The position numbers and the translations under genes were made by a program. From NCBI GenBank assembly GCA_964017065.1, contig OZ024788.1:78438-142437 (forward strand): a stretch of 64,000 bases of DNA, given 5' to 3'. Source of the stretch: Haliclona indistincta. Lineage: Eukaryota > Porifera > Demospongiae > Haplosclerida > Chalinidae. The notes below the pieces were generated by a model, which searched no databases, was not told the origin of the DNA, and was given only the letters and a program-made list of their open reading frames with translations. Of the stretch, positions 23,991 to 37,252 are shown one piece after another; position 1 is the first letter of the stretch; each line of letters opens with the position of its first letter.

Positions 23991-24763
23991 TTTCCTTCAT
24001 TGCTGTTCATAACATGTTGCTTCCTCATGATACAGGGCTCAGTGCCAAACCTGTCGATGAGGATTATTGTGTCAACATAAAGATACTTTGATCCCAATGT
24101 CATAATGAAAACTAGCATACCTGTATTAAGGCAATAATCAATCCTTATGCAAGCAAGTTGATCAATACTAGTTGATAAGAATTTGATGCAATTCGGTAAA
24201 ATTAATCAAACCAATGTATCTACGTAATGATGCAAGTTAGTACACTGTGCTGCTATATGGCTTCAATGTATCTATGTAATGATGCAAGTTAGTACACTGT
24301 GCCGCTATATGGCTTCAATGTCCTCGATTCTTTCTGTTCAGAGAGAACTAGATTAGAATAGAATTTGGTTGTTAAGCACAATGACACTAGCATACCTCAG
24401 TGCACTAATAGATGAGCAAGCAGACAATGCTATCATCACATCTAGAAATATAAGATTTAAAAAAATTATGTTTACACTCTTGCATTGTTGCTATGAATAC
24501 TCTTCATTCTGAGTGTCTCAATAGTAACTACCAGCCATGCTAGGAGATAGTTGAAAGAAGGCAATTGAATAATTGTACATAATCCAATATCTGTAGCACT
24601 TTGATAATTTAGACAACAAAATGTCGGTGCGTCCCTGTAACACGGTGCGTCCCTGTAACACGGTATATGTGTAGTTGTTTCACAGATGATGGTCTAAAAA
24701 TATTAATTGGAGTGAGATAAAAATAATAATAATGATGATATTAATACACGCTGGCTGTGTGGT
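23991..24763. other. Intergenic segment with a 52-bp tandem pair
   Basis: No gene was found. A two-copy repeat (caatgtatctacgtaatgat, then gcaagttagtacactgtgc) lies at 24213-24320. A short duplication of ggtgcgtccctgtaacac is at 24625-24663. The rest is AT-rich and leads to the 3' end of the RasGEF gene. Confidence 0.5.
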
Positions 24764-25345
24764 TTATAAGAATAGATTATTAGTGCTGCTTCCTCTCATA
24801 GCCTTGCCTAATGGAGGCTTGAGGGTCACTATGTTAGTCAATGATGAGATGCTGTTGGAGCGTGGTCTACCACCTAGCCGGCCTCCAACGACACTCTTCT
24901 GCTCCAGAGATCGTGAGAGAGCATGCAGCTCATCCTCTGATACCAAGCTATAGGACTCTATCATGTGCTGGAGAGCTGGCACTGGTTCAAAGTTGTATCG
25001 CTCACACTGGTAGTGACGGACCTCCTCCAGCTTAGAGAATATCTGGCGCCTCTTGTGAAGATTGACCAGTCCATTACGCAGGTAGTCAGGATTACCATCA
25101 CATATGAACCGCAGGTCCCTCGTGAATATAGCTAAACACAGGAAATAGTGGTTAGTTAATTATTACTGGTTATTAACTAGTTAGTGAGTGCTGGTTAATA
25201 AGTAGAGCTAGTTATTAATTCCTACCTACAAACGGTACTGCTGGTAGTGCTGCGTGGTCTAACATGTCACGATAGTTCTTGTAATTGTTACGAGATGAGA
25301 GCAATGTCTCCATTTGCTTAAACTGACTAGTATGAACCTTGCCGA

Positions 25346-25433
<88 letters not shown>

Positions 25434-28400
25434 AGGTGGGTGAGGGATTCAATGAATGAGTCAGAGATTGGAGTTGGTAAGCTGTGACTGAGTGAGCGGT
25501 GCTTACCATCCATGTTTTCTTGAGTCGTCTAATATACGGTGACAGTAGTCCAGCTACTACTATAGCCATCATTGAGCTGTAGTTACGATACTGGAGACAG
25601 TATTGTGCCATCTCTATGAACTGCACAATAGACCACGCCCTGTCCTCTGGTGAGTGGTACTGGAGCACACAGTGAGCCACCCAGTTAGCTACCTGGTTGA
25701 ACTGGTAGGCTAGTCTCTCCACTCCAGGCTCTCCTTCATTAGACTGTTGCTCACTAGAGAGGCGTGGCACCAGGTTCACTCTCATCAGTAGCTCTCGTCT
25801 AGTGATGCTGCCAAACTTGCTATGGTCCAGTAGTGTCAGCTGCCTGGCTAGCTCCATGGGGTGCTCTAGTATCTCACTCAGTGCTAGTAGCTTGATGTCT
25901 ATATTGAGTGGGAAGTCAGGATCTGGAGGGCAGTTACAGAACGTCGCCTCCAGCTCAGTGGTAGCGGCTGGCCAGGTCTCCTGGGGCATATCGGGTGGAG
26001 GGGGAGAGGTGAGGGAGCCATTAGCCGGTAGATCACGTGAGTCATCATGTGAGGAGGACGAATCATCAGGTGTGTGTAGTGAGGGAGCTGACTGACTCCA
26101 GCTGGTCACCCACTCATCAAGATCAGCTTGCTCATAGCTCTATACATGACACAACAATAACAGGTTGAATTCAAATTTTTAAATTTGACAATAGACTATT
26201 ACATCATTGTTATTACAGCTATCTATTGACTGACCTGCAGTACTTTCTGCCCACAGTTGTCAAGTGAAAGCACAATTTGACGAGCAGCACTGGATAAGGA
26301 AAATAAAAAGTACAAAATTTACTATCAGTCTGTCAGCTATTATAGTTAATTTTTTGCTTGTCCGTATATTATTCTTCCTGTGCATTGTCTCTCTCTCTCT
26401 CTTACCTCTCCTTATCAGCATGTAGTTTAATAACAGTGTGATCCAGTACAATGCTCAGACTGCATGGGTCTGTCTGGGTGTGGCTGACACGCCTCACTTC
26501 CTGTAGTGAGTGTGTCGATGTCAGCTCTCGAGTCTTATCGTCCAGTAACACAAGATGGCTATCACTGATACCCAGTATATGGGTCTGTGAGCTGCGACGA
26601 AACTTACTCACAGATGGAACCTACATGACACAATAATGACAACAGAATAACTACTGTCAAGCTATTCAAAAATAGTATTTGTACAATAACTATAAGATAA
26701 TATTATTCAAAATTAAAATTATTCAAAATTAGCATGCCCACCAAGACAGGATAATGACAAACTATTATTATTATAGGGTTATAATATTATCAGTGAGTGT
26801 ATATATAGCTATCATGTGGTTCACCTTGACACTATAGAAGGTACAGTTATAACCAGGTGTCTCCTGACAGCGCTGGATATAGAGGTGCTTAGCATTACGA
26901 TCAGACATGCCTGTACCATTAAACTCTGCCATCTTCTCACTCGTACTGTGTGGGCGGGGTCACACATACACCACACCCATTAAAACATACGCACCGTTTA
27001 GCTATCTTCTTAGCTTTACTGTACATTACAGGTAGAGCCTTCTTAAGATGAGTGAGAAAGAGGCGATGATGCTTCTTAGTCCTGAGACCCTCATGGTAGG
27101 CTTGCTTTAGCTCAGAATCAGCTAGTGTCTAGAGGAGAGTGACAGAAGTGATGGTGATGGTGATAATAGTGAGGCAGGAGCTCAAGAGAGAGGGAGGGAG
27201 AAAGGATTAATAGTACCTCGATGTGTAGCTGTAGAGCTGCCAGTAGCACAGCTTGCTCTGCGGTCACAGGAAGATGACCCTCACACACGAGCTGCTTACA
27301 CTGTACAAGATATCGTGTAAAATTATTTTTATCTTTTCTAGTAATGCTGAAGTGAAAGTGTAGAGTGTCATCTTCATGCACTAATGTGTTCAGTCTCTGT
27401 AGTCACTGTTGTTATTATTCACACGATGGAGGATGATCAGAGACTGAACACATTAGTGCATGAAGATGATGTTTCACTTCAACATCATACACTGCATGGT
27501 GCTCACTTGAATGTACAGATTCTCATGATGTGGTTTCCTCTTCTTCCCAGCTCCTGCTCGAGGTGAGGTGCTCTCAGAACGTGAGTGAGTAGGTGAGTGC
27601 TGGAGGAGGCAGAATTAGTTAGGATAGGTAGTGGGCGGGGCTGCCTACCTGCAGGTCATGCATTAGTGAGCGTAGTCGATGAGCGTGTGAGGTGTAGACA
27701 CCACGATACTTCTTCATACGATCCACAAGCTCCTTTACATAGTCCTGAGAGAGAGAGTGTGTGTGTGAGTGGATGAGTGAGTGAGTGAGTGAGTGAGTGA
27801 GTGAGTGGATGAGTGAGTGAGTAAGTGAGTGGGTGAGTGGATGAGTGAGTGAGTGGGTGTGTGAGTGGATGAGTGAGTGAGTGAGTGGGTGAGTGGGTGA
27901 GTGGATGAGTGAGTGAGTGGGTGTGTGAGTGGATGAGTGAGTGAGTGAGTGGGTGAGTGGATGAGTGAGTAAGTGGGTGTGTGAGTGGATGAGTGGGTGA
28001 GTGGGTGAGTGAGTGGGTGAGTGGATGAGTGAGTGAGTGGGTGAGTGGATGAGTGAGTGAGTGGGTGAGTGGATGAGTGAGTGAGTGGGCATGTGAGTGA
28101 GTGAGTGAGTGAGTGAGTGAGTGAATGAGTGGATGAGTGAGTGAGTGGGTGAGTGAGTGGGTAGGTGAGTGGATGAGTGTGTGAGTGAGTGGGTGAGTGA
28201 GTGGATGAGTGAGTGGATGAGTGAGTGAGTGGATGGGTGAGTGAGTGAGTGAATGAGTGAGTGAGTGTGTGAGTGAGTGAGTGAGTGAGTGAGTGAGTGA
28301 GTGAGTGAGTGAGTGAGTGAGTGAGTGGATGAGTGAATGAGTGAGTGAGTGTGTGAGTGAGTGAGTGAGTGAGTGAGTGAGTGAGTGAGTGAGTGAGTGA

Positions 28401-28856
28401 GTGAGTGAGTGAGTGAGTGAGTGAGGCTTAGTGTAAACCACATTGCATACCTGTAGCCTAGTGTGGTTTCTAAAGTCCTCAGGGAGTAGCTCCACCCACA
28501 TGTGGAGTAGGTTGAGCACTGCTTGATGGTGGTGTGGGATAGTGTGGAGGTGAGAGGGTGACAGTGAGTCGAGGTCTCTCATCCAACCAAACGGGTTTGA
28601 CGAGCTATTATCGTCCAGCCTGTAGTGATACTAGTAATAGGACTATACTGATAGTAGATAGTGCAGTACCTGTGCAGTAGTAGCCTCATTAGTAGCACAG
28701 GATGCATGTAGGAATGATAGGTAGAGAGAAAGAATTCAGCTATCTTGTCACGGGAGGGATGATGGCTGGTATCAGGGAGGGCTATACCACCCCACAATGA
28801 TCGGGAATCATCACCTGTTAGCAGGTCCACTGACTTCTCTATAGTGGCACCTCTAC

Positions 28857-28935
<79 letters not shown>

Positions 28936-31900
28936 AGTAATCATGTTGTGTGAGCGTGGTGACTACAGTGATCATGGTGGTGTTATCTTACCTCACATAC
29001 TGGTGGTGGTCTGCTGTAGTGTGTGTGATGCTGTCCATCTCATATCCAGTACTATCGTACAGGCTCAGCCCGTTCAGTTTCAGTTTCCCAATATACACTA
29101 GTAGCCGGAGGGCGTGATATCGAGGCCTGGAGGGGAGGAGCTAGAGTGAGGGTGGAAGGGTGTGTGTGGTGACGTACCGTGGTCCTTTGCCCAGGAGTGG
29201 TTTGAGTCGGTCCGCTATACCAATCTGGAGCAGGTAGTGATGGCAGGCAATGTTTTGAGCTATGTTAGCCAGCGCTATAATAGTGTTTGTGATATTCTCA
29301 TGTGAGGTAGTGTTGAGGTAGTCAGTGAGGAGAGAGAGGGTGCGTTCAGCTCTGAGAGACTCTTTCATCTTATGGTGAGTACTGCTGACTGCTAGCATCT
29401 TGAGCACGATCCTGCGTGCCTCTGATGCGGAGATGTAGTGACCGACCTGTATGGTGGGACTAGCTACACTGCGTGAGCTACTAGAGTCACTGCTCAGCAG
29501 ACTAGAGGCACGGTCCTTGGACCAAGCTGCTGGTGGTATGAGGAATGAGGGGTCCATAGCTCGAGGGTCATCAGAGGAGGAGTGAGTGGTGACAGATACC
29601 GACATATCCCGGTCAAACCCGCTATCAATATCGGACTCTGAGGGCTCAAGGAACGACAGCAGTGGGTCAGCTGGTATCCTCACTATAGTCCGCAGATAAT
29701 CATTATCATCATCACTGACCAGTAGACTATTGAGCAGGACCAGACATGTACCCTATGAGGGGGTGGAGTCAGCATATGAGGGGGTGGAGTCAGCATGTAA
29801 GGCTAACACTCACCGGTATTGGGTCACGTGTTGACAGCAGCTTCACTATGGTGTCTAGCAAACCTGCCTCTACCGCTAGCTTCCTACCCTCAGGTCCTCC
29901 TCCCTACAGAGAGACAGTACATGAGCAACCATTACCATGACCACATGCTCGATGATCCCTCACCTCAAAGATGTTCTGGATGAGTGTAGCAATGCTGAGT
30001 AGCAGAGAGTCACTGGATTGTGGAGATCGAGCCAGCAATATTAGCCGCTCAGCAAATTTCGGCAGACCCATGTGAGAGACCAGGGTATTGAGACACTCTT
30101 TGTTAGCCGACAGAATCACTAGCTGGTCTAGCCCCGCCTCCCTGCTGTCAGGGTCATAGGGCAGACCGGCTATAGCCAGTGATGAACTGCGATGAGATCT
30201 ATACTGAGGGTCGTGCAGGCTAGAGAGGCTGGAGCTGGTGGACGAGGCCGCTGAGTCAGCTGAGCCGAGGAACTGGCGAGCGTCACTCAGTGATAGCCGT
30301 CTCTTGCTCTCAGATGAAGACGATGAGTCCTTGATGACTTCTCTCCTGGTTACAGCAGACTTCCTGCGTGTTCTCGCTGAGGCAGGGCGTGCTGTTAGCT
30401 CTGCTCTATTCTGTTGTTGGTTGCAGTCCTCTGCTGCACTCATTATATCAGCTACTATATCGTCCAGTATGGCTACAGTCTCTTCCTTACTGTGTGAATG
30501 GACCTGACCATCACTAACTGGTTGCTGGTGGTGGTGGTGGTGGTGGTGGTGCTTGAACTTGTGAGTGGTCTGTGGTGATATCTTAACAACCTCTTCCTTC
30601 TCCACTCTAGCCACGCCTCCTTCAGTCTGCAGGTCTTGTTGTAAACTATCGAATGCCTCGCTCAGATTACTGCCGATAGAGACACGCCCACTTCTCCTCC
30701 TTCTCTCAGCTGGGTGATCCTGGTCGGTCGAGAATCGCTGTAAGAGAGCGCTGAATGTGTCTGCCATTGCTGCTTGGATATCACCGCCCACTACTATCTG
30801 CGGCTTGTTGCCTCCGCCATCAGTCCTGTCCTCTTGTGATGTGCTCAGCTCTGGATCACTGGATGACCTCTTGATGCCTTTACTAGCTGATCTGCCTCGA
30901 CGTATTAAACTATTTAACTTGCTCTGTACCTCTTCAGCCCCGCCCACTATCTCAAGATACTCTGGAGTGTAGTCGCCAGTTGGGAATTGCAGCTTCTTGA
31001 GGCGATCCTGCCGATACATCTCGTCTTCATCCACCTCCAGCAGCTCTGAGAGATTACTGAAGCTACGTGATATCGTCTTCTTGGCTTTGTTCTTGTTGCG
31101 GCGAGATAGAGCCCATGATCTGAGCGAGCGAGCCTGTCCCTGTACCACCTGTACCAGGTCACCAATATCCCGCCCATCATAAGGACCACGGAGTGAGGGA
31201 GATGAGGAGAGATAAGGAGACGCATTGGTTGGTGAGGTGTTCCTCTCGGGAGGATCGGCAAAGTTCTTACAGACTGACGCTATCAAACGAGTCTGCATCT
31301 CCTTGACACTCTATAGAACACATACACAATAATTATTATGCACCACTCTATAGAACACATACACAGGATACCATGATATCACATTGTTTTGTTTTCAATG
31401 AGCAATAGTAACCATCTTGAACACATGTTAGTTAGTCAGGAGAGTGTCTTACAACACTGTTCAACTATGGGACTCAATACATAGATATCTATCATAGTAG
31501 AATCCTCTACTCCACTCTACTCCATGCTACTCTACTCTACTCCATGCTACTCCACTCTACTCCATGCTACTCCACTCTACTCCATGCTACTCCACTCTAC
31601 TCCATGCTACTCCACTCTACTCCATGCTACTCCACTCTACTCCATGCTACTCCACTCTACTCCATGCTACTCTACTCTACTCCATACTACTCCACTCTAC
31701 TCCATGCTACTAGTATAGTTTACACTAGTCTAGTGGTACAATGGTTTATCAGGTTATTATTGTAAAGAGGATATTGTTAGTTATTATTAGTAATTTGACT
31801 AACACAAGTTAACATGCAGCAATCAGTTACTCACTGGTAACAGGTCCAGCGGCCTCATCCCTATACCATCGGCCGTGTTGATACTGGCACCATGCTCCAG

Positions 31901-34480
31901 TAGTACCCAGACACTCTCGAGATGGGTGCCGCCCCTTGCAGCGGCTAGATGAAGTGGTGTACGGCTATACAGACAAGACACCATGACACACAGCATGTAG
32001 ACAGTTTGTATGGAACATTTCTAGGATACACACACTACAACTCATCATACATCACTCACCTCATCTCATCTAGTGCATTGACAGAGGCTCCCATGTCTAA
32101 CAGCAGTCTCACCATTGTGGGCCGACCCGTAGCTGCTGCTCTATGAAGAGGTCGTGTCTTGGTCACATTAGGACCATTGATAGCAGCCATCCTAGGTCAC
32201 ATGAGAATAATGACTATTATATTATATTAGAGGACAATAATTATTGATTGAATCATAAATACATTATTACTGATAGACAAAGTAAACATTGCCAAGATAC
32301 ATTTCCACTAATTAGACAATTTATAGCAGAGGGTCACTGGTAGAGCCAGGACACCTGTGCACTAAGCAGTGTCTAGCTGCCTCACAGAGGGTCACTGGTA
32401 GAGCCAGGACACCTGTGCACTAAGAAGTGTCTAGCTGCCTCACAGAGGGTCACTGGTAGAGCCAGGACACCTGTGCACTAAGCAGTGTCTAGCTGCCTCA
32501 GAGGGTCACTGGTAGAGCCAGGACACCTGTGCACTAAGCAGTGTCTAGCTGCCTCACAGAGGGTCACTGGTAGAGCCAGGACACCTGTGCACTAAGCAGT
32601 GTCTAGCTGCCTCACAGAGGGTCACTGGTAGAGCCAGGACACCTGTGCACTAAGCAGTGTCTAGCTGCCTCACAGAGGGTCACTGGTAGAGCCAGGACAC
32701 CTGTACACTAAGCAGTGTCTAGTTGCCTCACAGAGGGTCACTGGTAGAGCCAGGACACCTGTGCACTAAGCAGTGTCTAGCTGCCTCACAGAGGGTCACT
32801 GGTAGAGCCAGGACACCTGTGCACTAAGCAGTGTCTAGCTGCCTCACAGAGGGTCACTGGTAGAGCCAGGACACCTGTACACTAAGCAGTGTCTAGTTGC
32901 CTCACAGAGGGTCACTGGTAGAGCCAGGACACCTGTGCACTAAGCAGTGTCTAGCTGCCTCACAGAGGGTCACTGGTAGAGCCAGGACACCTGTACACTA
33001 AGCAGTGTCTAGTTGCCTCACAGAGGGTCACTGGTAGAGCCAGGACACCTGTACACTAAGCAGTGTCTAGTTGCTTTGCTAAGGGTTGTTTAGACATCTG
33101 TGCAGTGCTATTCTTGGAACTCCAGCTAAGGTACAAGTGTACTACCATCTGGTAGCAGCATCATCATGATGCAGTGTGATCTCACCGCTCTGCTAGCATC
33201 CTCACAGCTCCAACACTGCCTGCTGACACAGCATAGTGGAGTAGTGTGTTTCCATCATGATCACATGAGTCGATCCCTAACAGCTTCAGCTCTAATAGAT
33301 CTTTGAGTGCAGCCATATCAGAGGAACCAATAGCCGAGAGCACCTTCTCAAATGGGCTCTGTGGGTGGGGCTTCCTACAGATAGACGGATGGACAATAGT
33401 ACACACAGAGTAGCACAATAAGGAAGGCACTGATCACACACCATATCCACTATAAACAAGGACTACACACACCTGCAAGCTGCCAGCAGATGAGCACAGC
33501 TGTCCTCTACAGCAATGCTAGCCTTGCACACATGCTCCGCTCTCTCCAGTCTGGTCAACTCTTTCTGTTTGCGGAATAATCTGCGGCTACGTGGAGACAC
33601 TGGAGCCTGCTGTGAGCTGCCACCTCGTGAGCTGGAGGGAGACCGGTCCCTGGTGGTGGTGGTAGGGATGGGGCTACCAGTATCACTGTCTCTATTCCTC
33701 ACTCCCAGTCGATCCGAGGGTGAAGGGGGCGTGGTCTGATGACCCATGGGCTCAGAGAACCCACGGTGCAGCAGGGAGGGTGTGTAGGAGACTCCTGTAG
33801 TGCCGCCACTGTCAGCCCTCTTCCGGCCAGTTAGACGGTGAGCAAACTTGACGTGTTTCTGCAATGAGTGAGCAATGTCAGCAGCCTATAGCAAGAGAGA
33901 GAGATTGGAAGATAAGCTGGCTGCATGACATCAGCAGCAACAGCTAGCTGGGTAAGGTTGGGTAATGCAATTAGCTGCACCGTACATGGCTAGTATCGGC
34001 TGTGTTGGCTAGGACGCATTGTCTCTCAACACTATTCTTCCATTAACACCATGCATACTAACATACCACGCGCGTACCTACCTCTCGCGGTGACTTGGCC
34101 TGGAACACATGGCACTGGCCGCTCCATGCTCCACTGCTGAACACCACAGCGATGCAGTCACTGAACCCATGGGTGGTCTCCTGGACACACTGAGCCACGC
34201 TAAGCAACGAGCAGGACAGCAGCTGCTCGTCCTTGGCGTCCACCACGCTCAGCTCTGTCCCGCGGCACTTGACCTGGACCACTTGTTGCTCACGCGATGT
34301 TTGTTTAACGGTCTGTAGGGCGGCCATCGCCTCCTCTTGTGATCTGAGCTCCCTCATGGTCGAGTAGCCATGGTATAGCAGCGGGAAGCCCTCCTCTTTG
34401 GTCCATCTCTCTCCCTTCAGCTTGGAGCGCAGTGATCGTGATGGCGACTCGAGACTGCCTAGCCGCAGTATTCTCTTCAT
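24764..34480 (-). CDS. Multidomain Ras-family GEF: PTB, ankyrin, armadillo, RasGEF-N, FERM (F2-F3), RasGEF
   Basis: Twenty-one exons join in frame to 5754 nt, 1917 residues: 34082-34480, 33473-33885, 33186-33374, 32060-32191, 31835-31964, 29964-31310, 29814-29903, 29178-29752, 28992-29126, 28670-28852, 28451-28619, 27649-27744, 27507-27572, 27217-27396, 26995-27128, 26825-26945, 26406-26620, 26235-26289, 25507-26139, 25226-25349, 24764-25131. Residues 30-150 look like a PTB domain (PLLYHGYSTM ... IAHSLQKHVKFAHRL). Residues 285-420 are ankyrin repeats (DGNTLLHYAVSAGSVGAVRM, TRPLHRAAATGRPTMVRLLL, RTPLHLAAARGGTHLESVWV). Residues 800-1135 are armadillo-like helices. Residues 1137-1286 are a RasGEF N-terminal module (GATIEKSVDLLTG ... 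FFLSTYHSYM). Residues 1308-1543 are FERM F2 and F3. Residues 1625-1870 are the catalytic RasGEF domain (ILEHPMELARQLTLLDHSKF, AHCVLQYHSPEDRAW, PYIRRLKKTW). The product probably activates a Ras or Rap GTPase at membranes. The PTB call is weaker than the others. Confidence 0.85.
25351..25431. repeat. GA microsatellite in a RasGEF intron
   Basis: An uninterrupted (ga)n tract is on the plus strand, so the transcript has a CT tract leading into the exon 25226-25349 acceptor ctctcag. A similar tract is at 28858-28934 before exon 28670-28852. Confidence 0.95.
27345..27500. repeat. Inverted duplication of a FERM-encoding exon edge
   Basis: The first about 50 bp of exon 27217-27396 (agtgtcatcttcatgcacta, then atgtgttcagtctctg) recur inverted at about 27435-27490 within the neighbouring intron. 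The spacer is about 35 bp. The two arms would pair in the pre-mRNA over the 3' splice site. Confidence 0.8.
27755..28424. repeat. GAGT/GGAT tetranucleotide array in a RasGEF intron
   Basis: About 670 bp of gagt units is mixed with ggat, gggt, gtgt and gaat variants and fills the intron between exons 28451-28619 and 27649-27744. Thr/His/Ser-rich frames across it are artefacts of the tetranucleotide period. Confidence 0.95.
31505..31712. repeat. 20-bp minisatellite in a RasGEF intron
   Basis: About ten copies of tccatgctactccactctac lie between exons 31835-31964 and 29964-31310. Confidence 0.9.
32325..33078. repeat. 58-bp minisatellite in a RasGEF intron
   Basis: About 13 copies of a 58-bp unit (agagggtcactggtagagcc, then aggacacctgtgcactaagc) fill the intron between the first two ankyrin exons. 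Later copies carry gtacac and agttgcc variants together, which marks a sub-lineage within the array. Confidence 0.95.
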
Positions 34481-34901
34481 GGCTGCTGCAGCACCATCAA
34501 CAAGGCTGCTCTAGTAGTGAGATGAACAAGATGGCGGTCAGACACTAGGCTAGCCTACCTTGTATGATGGTAGTGGGAAGCCCGTGCAGTAGTCAGGATG
34601 TGTGACTGCACTACTCCTGAGCTGCTGGCTAGCTGTGTTTACTCACGAAGCCAGCCAAATGCTGCAGCAAACACTGCCCCGCCCTATATTGTGACGTCAC
34701 AAAACCACACATGATAAGACCCGCCCATAATGATGTCATCATAGCATAGCTATCCCGAAGTTATCAACACCCTCCTCCTCCACCTAATCTTGTCGTCGTC
34801 TCTACTAGCTGGCTCTGTTCCTGGCTCGCTCACTGGCCGTCCTATAGCACAGTGGTTGCTGTCACCGCGCCATCACTAACTGACTCCAGCTAGTCGGGGC
34901 C
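34481..34901. promoter_or_regulatory. Divergent promoter region RasGEF / ANKS adaptor
   Basis: The 421 bp between the two start codons include attgtgacgtcacaaaacc (34689, a CRE-like tgacgtca) and aatgatgtcatcat. It is the only sequence available for both promoters. Both genes encode PTB/ankyrin adaptors, so shared control would make sense, but this is inference. Confidence 0.45.
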
Positions 34902-35455
34902 ATGGGTAAGGAACAGGAGCTGTTCAGAGCAGCCAAGACGGGAGACCTGCGCACCTTGGAGCGGTTGCTAGGTCAGCAGAGCAGAAGAGGCTCAGTGATG
35001 GGCAGGTACACGTGGTGTAACAGCTGCTATCATATCATGTGTGTTATTATATCTCTCAGTATGAGAAAATCACTCCATCCTAACCAACAAGATGACCTGG
35101 GCTATACTCTGCTCCATCATGCTACCCTCAATGGCCATCGTGAAGTAGTGTCCTTCCTGCTACGCCACAATGCCTCTACCACTATACCAGACTGCTCAGG
35201 TGAGAGGGACCCAGCCAGGGTGGGTGGGGTGCTAGGCCTAGTATACCCCTTCAGGTAGCTATCCACTCCATCTTGCCTCATGGAAGGGTGACATGGAGAT
35301 AGTGAAGCTATTAGTACAGCAAGGGCCATCACGAGCTAATGTCAACCAACTCAACAATAATGATGACACAGGACTACACCTAGCAGCTCAATATGGATAC
35401 TGTGGAGTGGTGGAGTTCCTACTGGAGGTAACAGAGAGAGAGAGAGAGGGAGGGT

Positions 35456-35497
<42 letters not shown>

Positions 35498-35970
35498 GAG
35501 TGAGTGAGAGAGAGGGAGGGTGAGTGAGAGGGAGGGAGGGTGAGTGTGTGAGAGAGAGGGAGGGTGAGTGTGTGATTGCTGCTGCAGCGTCATGCTAATT
35601 CAATGATGAAGAACATTCGTGGAGAGACTCCACTTGATCTGGCAGCACAGTTTGGTCATCTTGATACTGTGAGTACTAGCTCTAGGCTCTCACTCACTCT
35701 TCCTCTCACTCCTTCTCTCTCTCTCAATCTCACTCACTCTTCCTCTCTCTCCTTCTCTCTCATCAGGTCCATGTCATCATTTCTTACTGTCCTGAGATAC
35801 TGCGCCTCTCTCGTCCCAATATCTCTCCACTCCACCTAGCCGCTCGTAATGGCCACTCACTAGTAGTACTCTCTCTCATCAATGCTGGTGCATCAGTCAA
35901 CACTGTGGTGAGCTACTCTGATCACATAACTACTGCTCTCTATCGCACTCTTTCTCTCTCTCTATCTCAC

Positions 35971-36045
<75 letters not shown>

Positions 36046-37159
36046 AGTGTAAGTCAGGATCAGCTCTCCATGAGGCTAGTCGCTGTGGTAAAGAAGATAC
36101 TGTCAAACTATTACTGGACAAAGGTATTTACGTACATCTCTCTCATATTTACTGGCACACTCACTCTTCCTCACTCACTTGGTTGCACAATCACTCACGA
36201 GCTGGATCATATACTCACTTATTCATCCATATAATAATTCATGCTCTCTCTCCCTCCCTCTCTCTCATGCTCTCTCTCAGGTATTGATGTCAATCTAAAG
36301 GATAATAATGGCAAGACTGCTCTAGGCATGCTCAGTGACTTCCCAGCACGTCAAGCGCGTGTCATTCATCGTCTGATATCTGACTATATCGATGCTCGTA
36401 GGAAGCCAACAGCACGATACATGAAGCCACGTAGCTATAGGCTACTAGCAGTACCTGTACGAGATGGGGGCGGGGTCACTACTGGAGATATGCCGACACT
36501 GAAGTATAGAGAGGGTGAGTGATGGTGTGATAGTAGTGATGGTGTGATAGTAGTGATGGTGTGATGGTGCTTCTCTTCAGGTGAAGCTATTCTCATTCAG
36601 AGTCGTTACTCATCTCATCAGTGGGTTGGTACACTTGATGATAAGACTGGATTGTTCAGTATTAATGACACTAATATATATCAAGGTAACATTAATAACT
36701 AATTAATAACTAATTAATAACTAGCACTACTTGTCACATGCATGATAGATATTAACGGGAAACTACATCAAGTAGCCATGGCACAGATAACAATATCTGA
36801 AGAAGATGGTTAGTATCCCTCCCTCCCTCCCTCCCTCCCTCCCTCCCTTCTCTGCTCTCCCTCTCTCTATCAGTATCTCTCAATCTTTCTTTTTCTCTCT
36901 ATCCCTCCCTCCCCCTTCCTCTCTCCCTCCCTCCCTCCCTCCCCCTTCCTCTCTCTCTCCCTCCCTCTCTCCCTCCTCTCTCCCCCTCCCTCCCTCTCTC
37001 TCTTCTAGGGAGTATATTGGTTGCTCAGGGGTCTCCTGATCTAACCAGGAACAGTATCGTGGTAAGACACTAGTCATCATTGGTTATTGTTTAGTTTATA
37101 TTCTTCACAATAATCATTGACTAACTAACACTCACACACTTGCTCACTCACTCACTCAC

Positions 37160-37252
<93 letters not shown>

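Noticed and set aside
27619..28582. Minus-strand Thr/His/Ser/Leu frames of about 300 codons
   Set aside because: The tetranucleotide array in a RasGEF intron gives open frames; only the exon parts at both ends (LDDNSSNPFGW and DYVKELVDRMKK) are coding.
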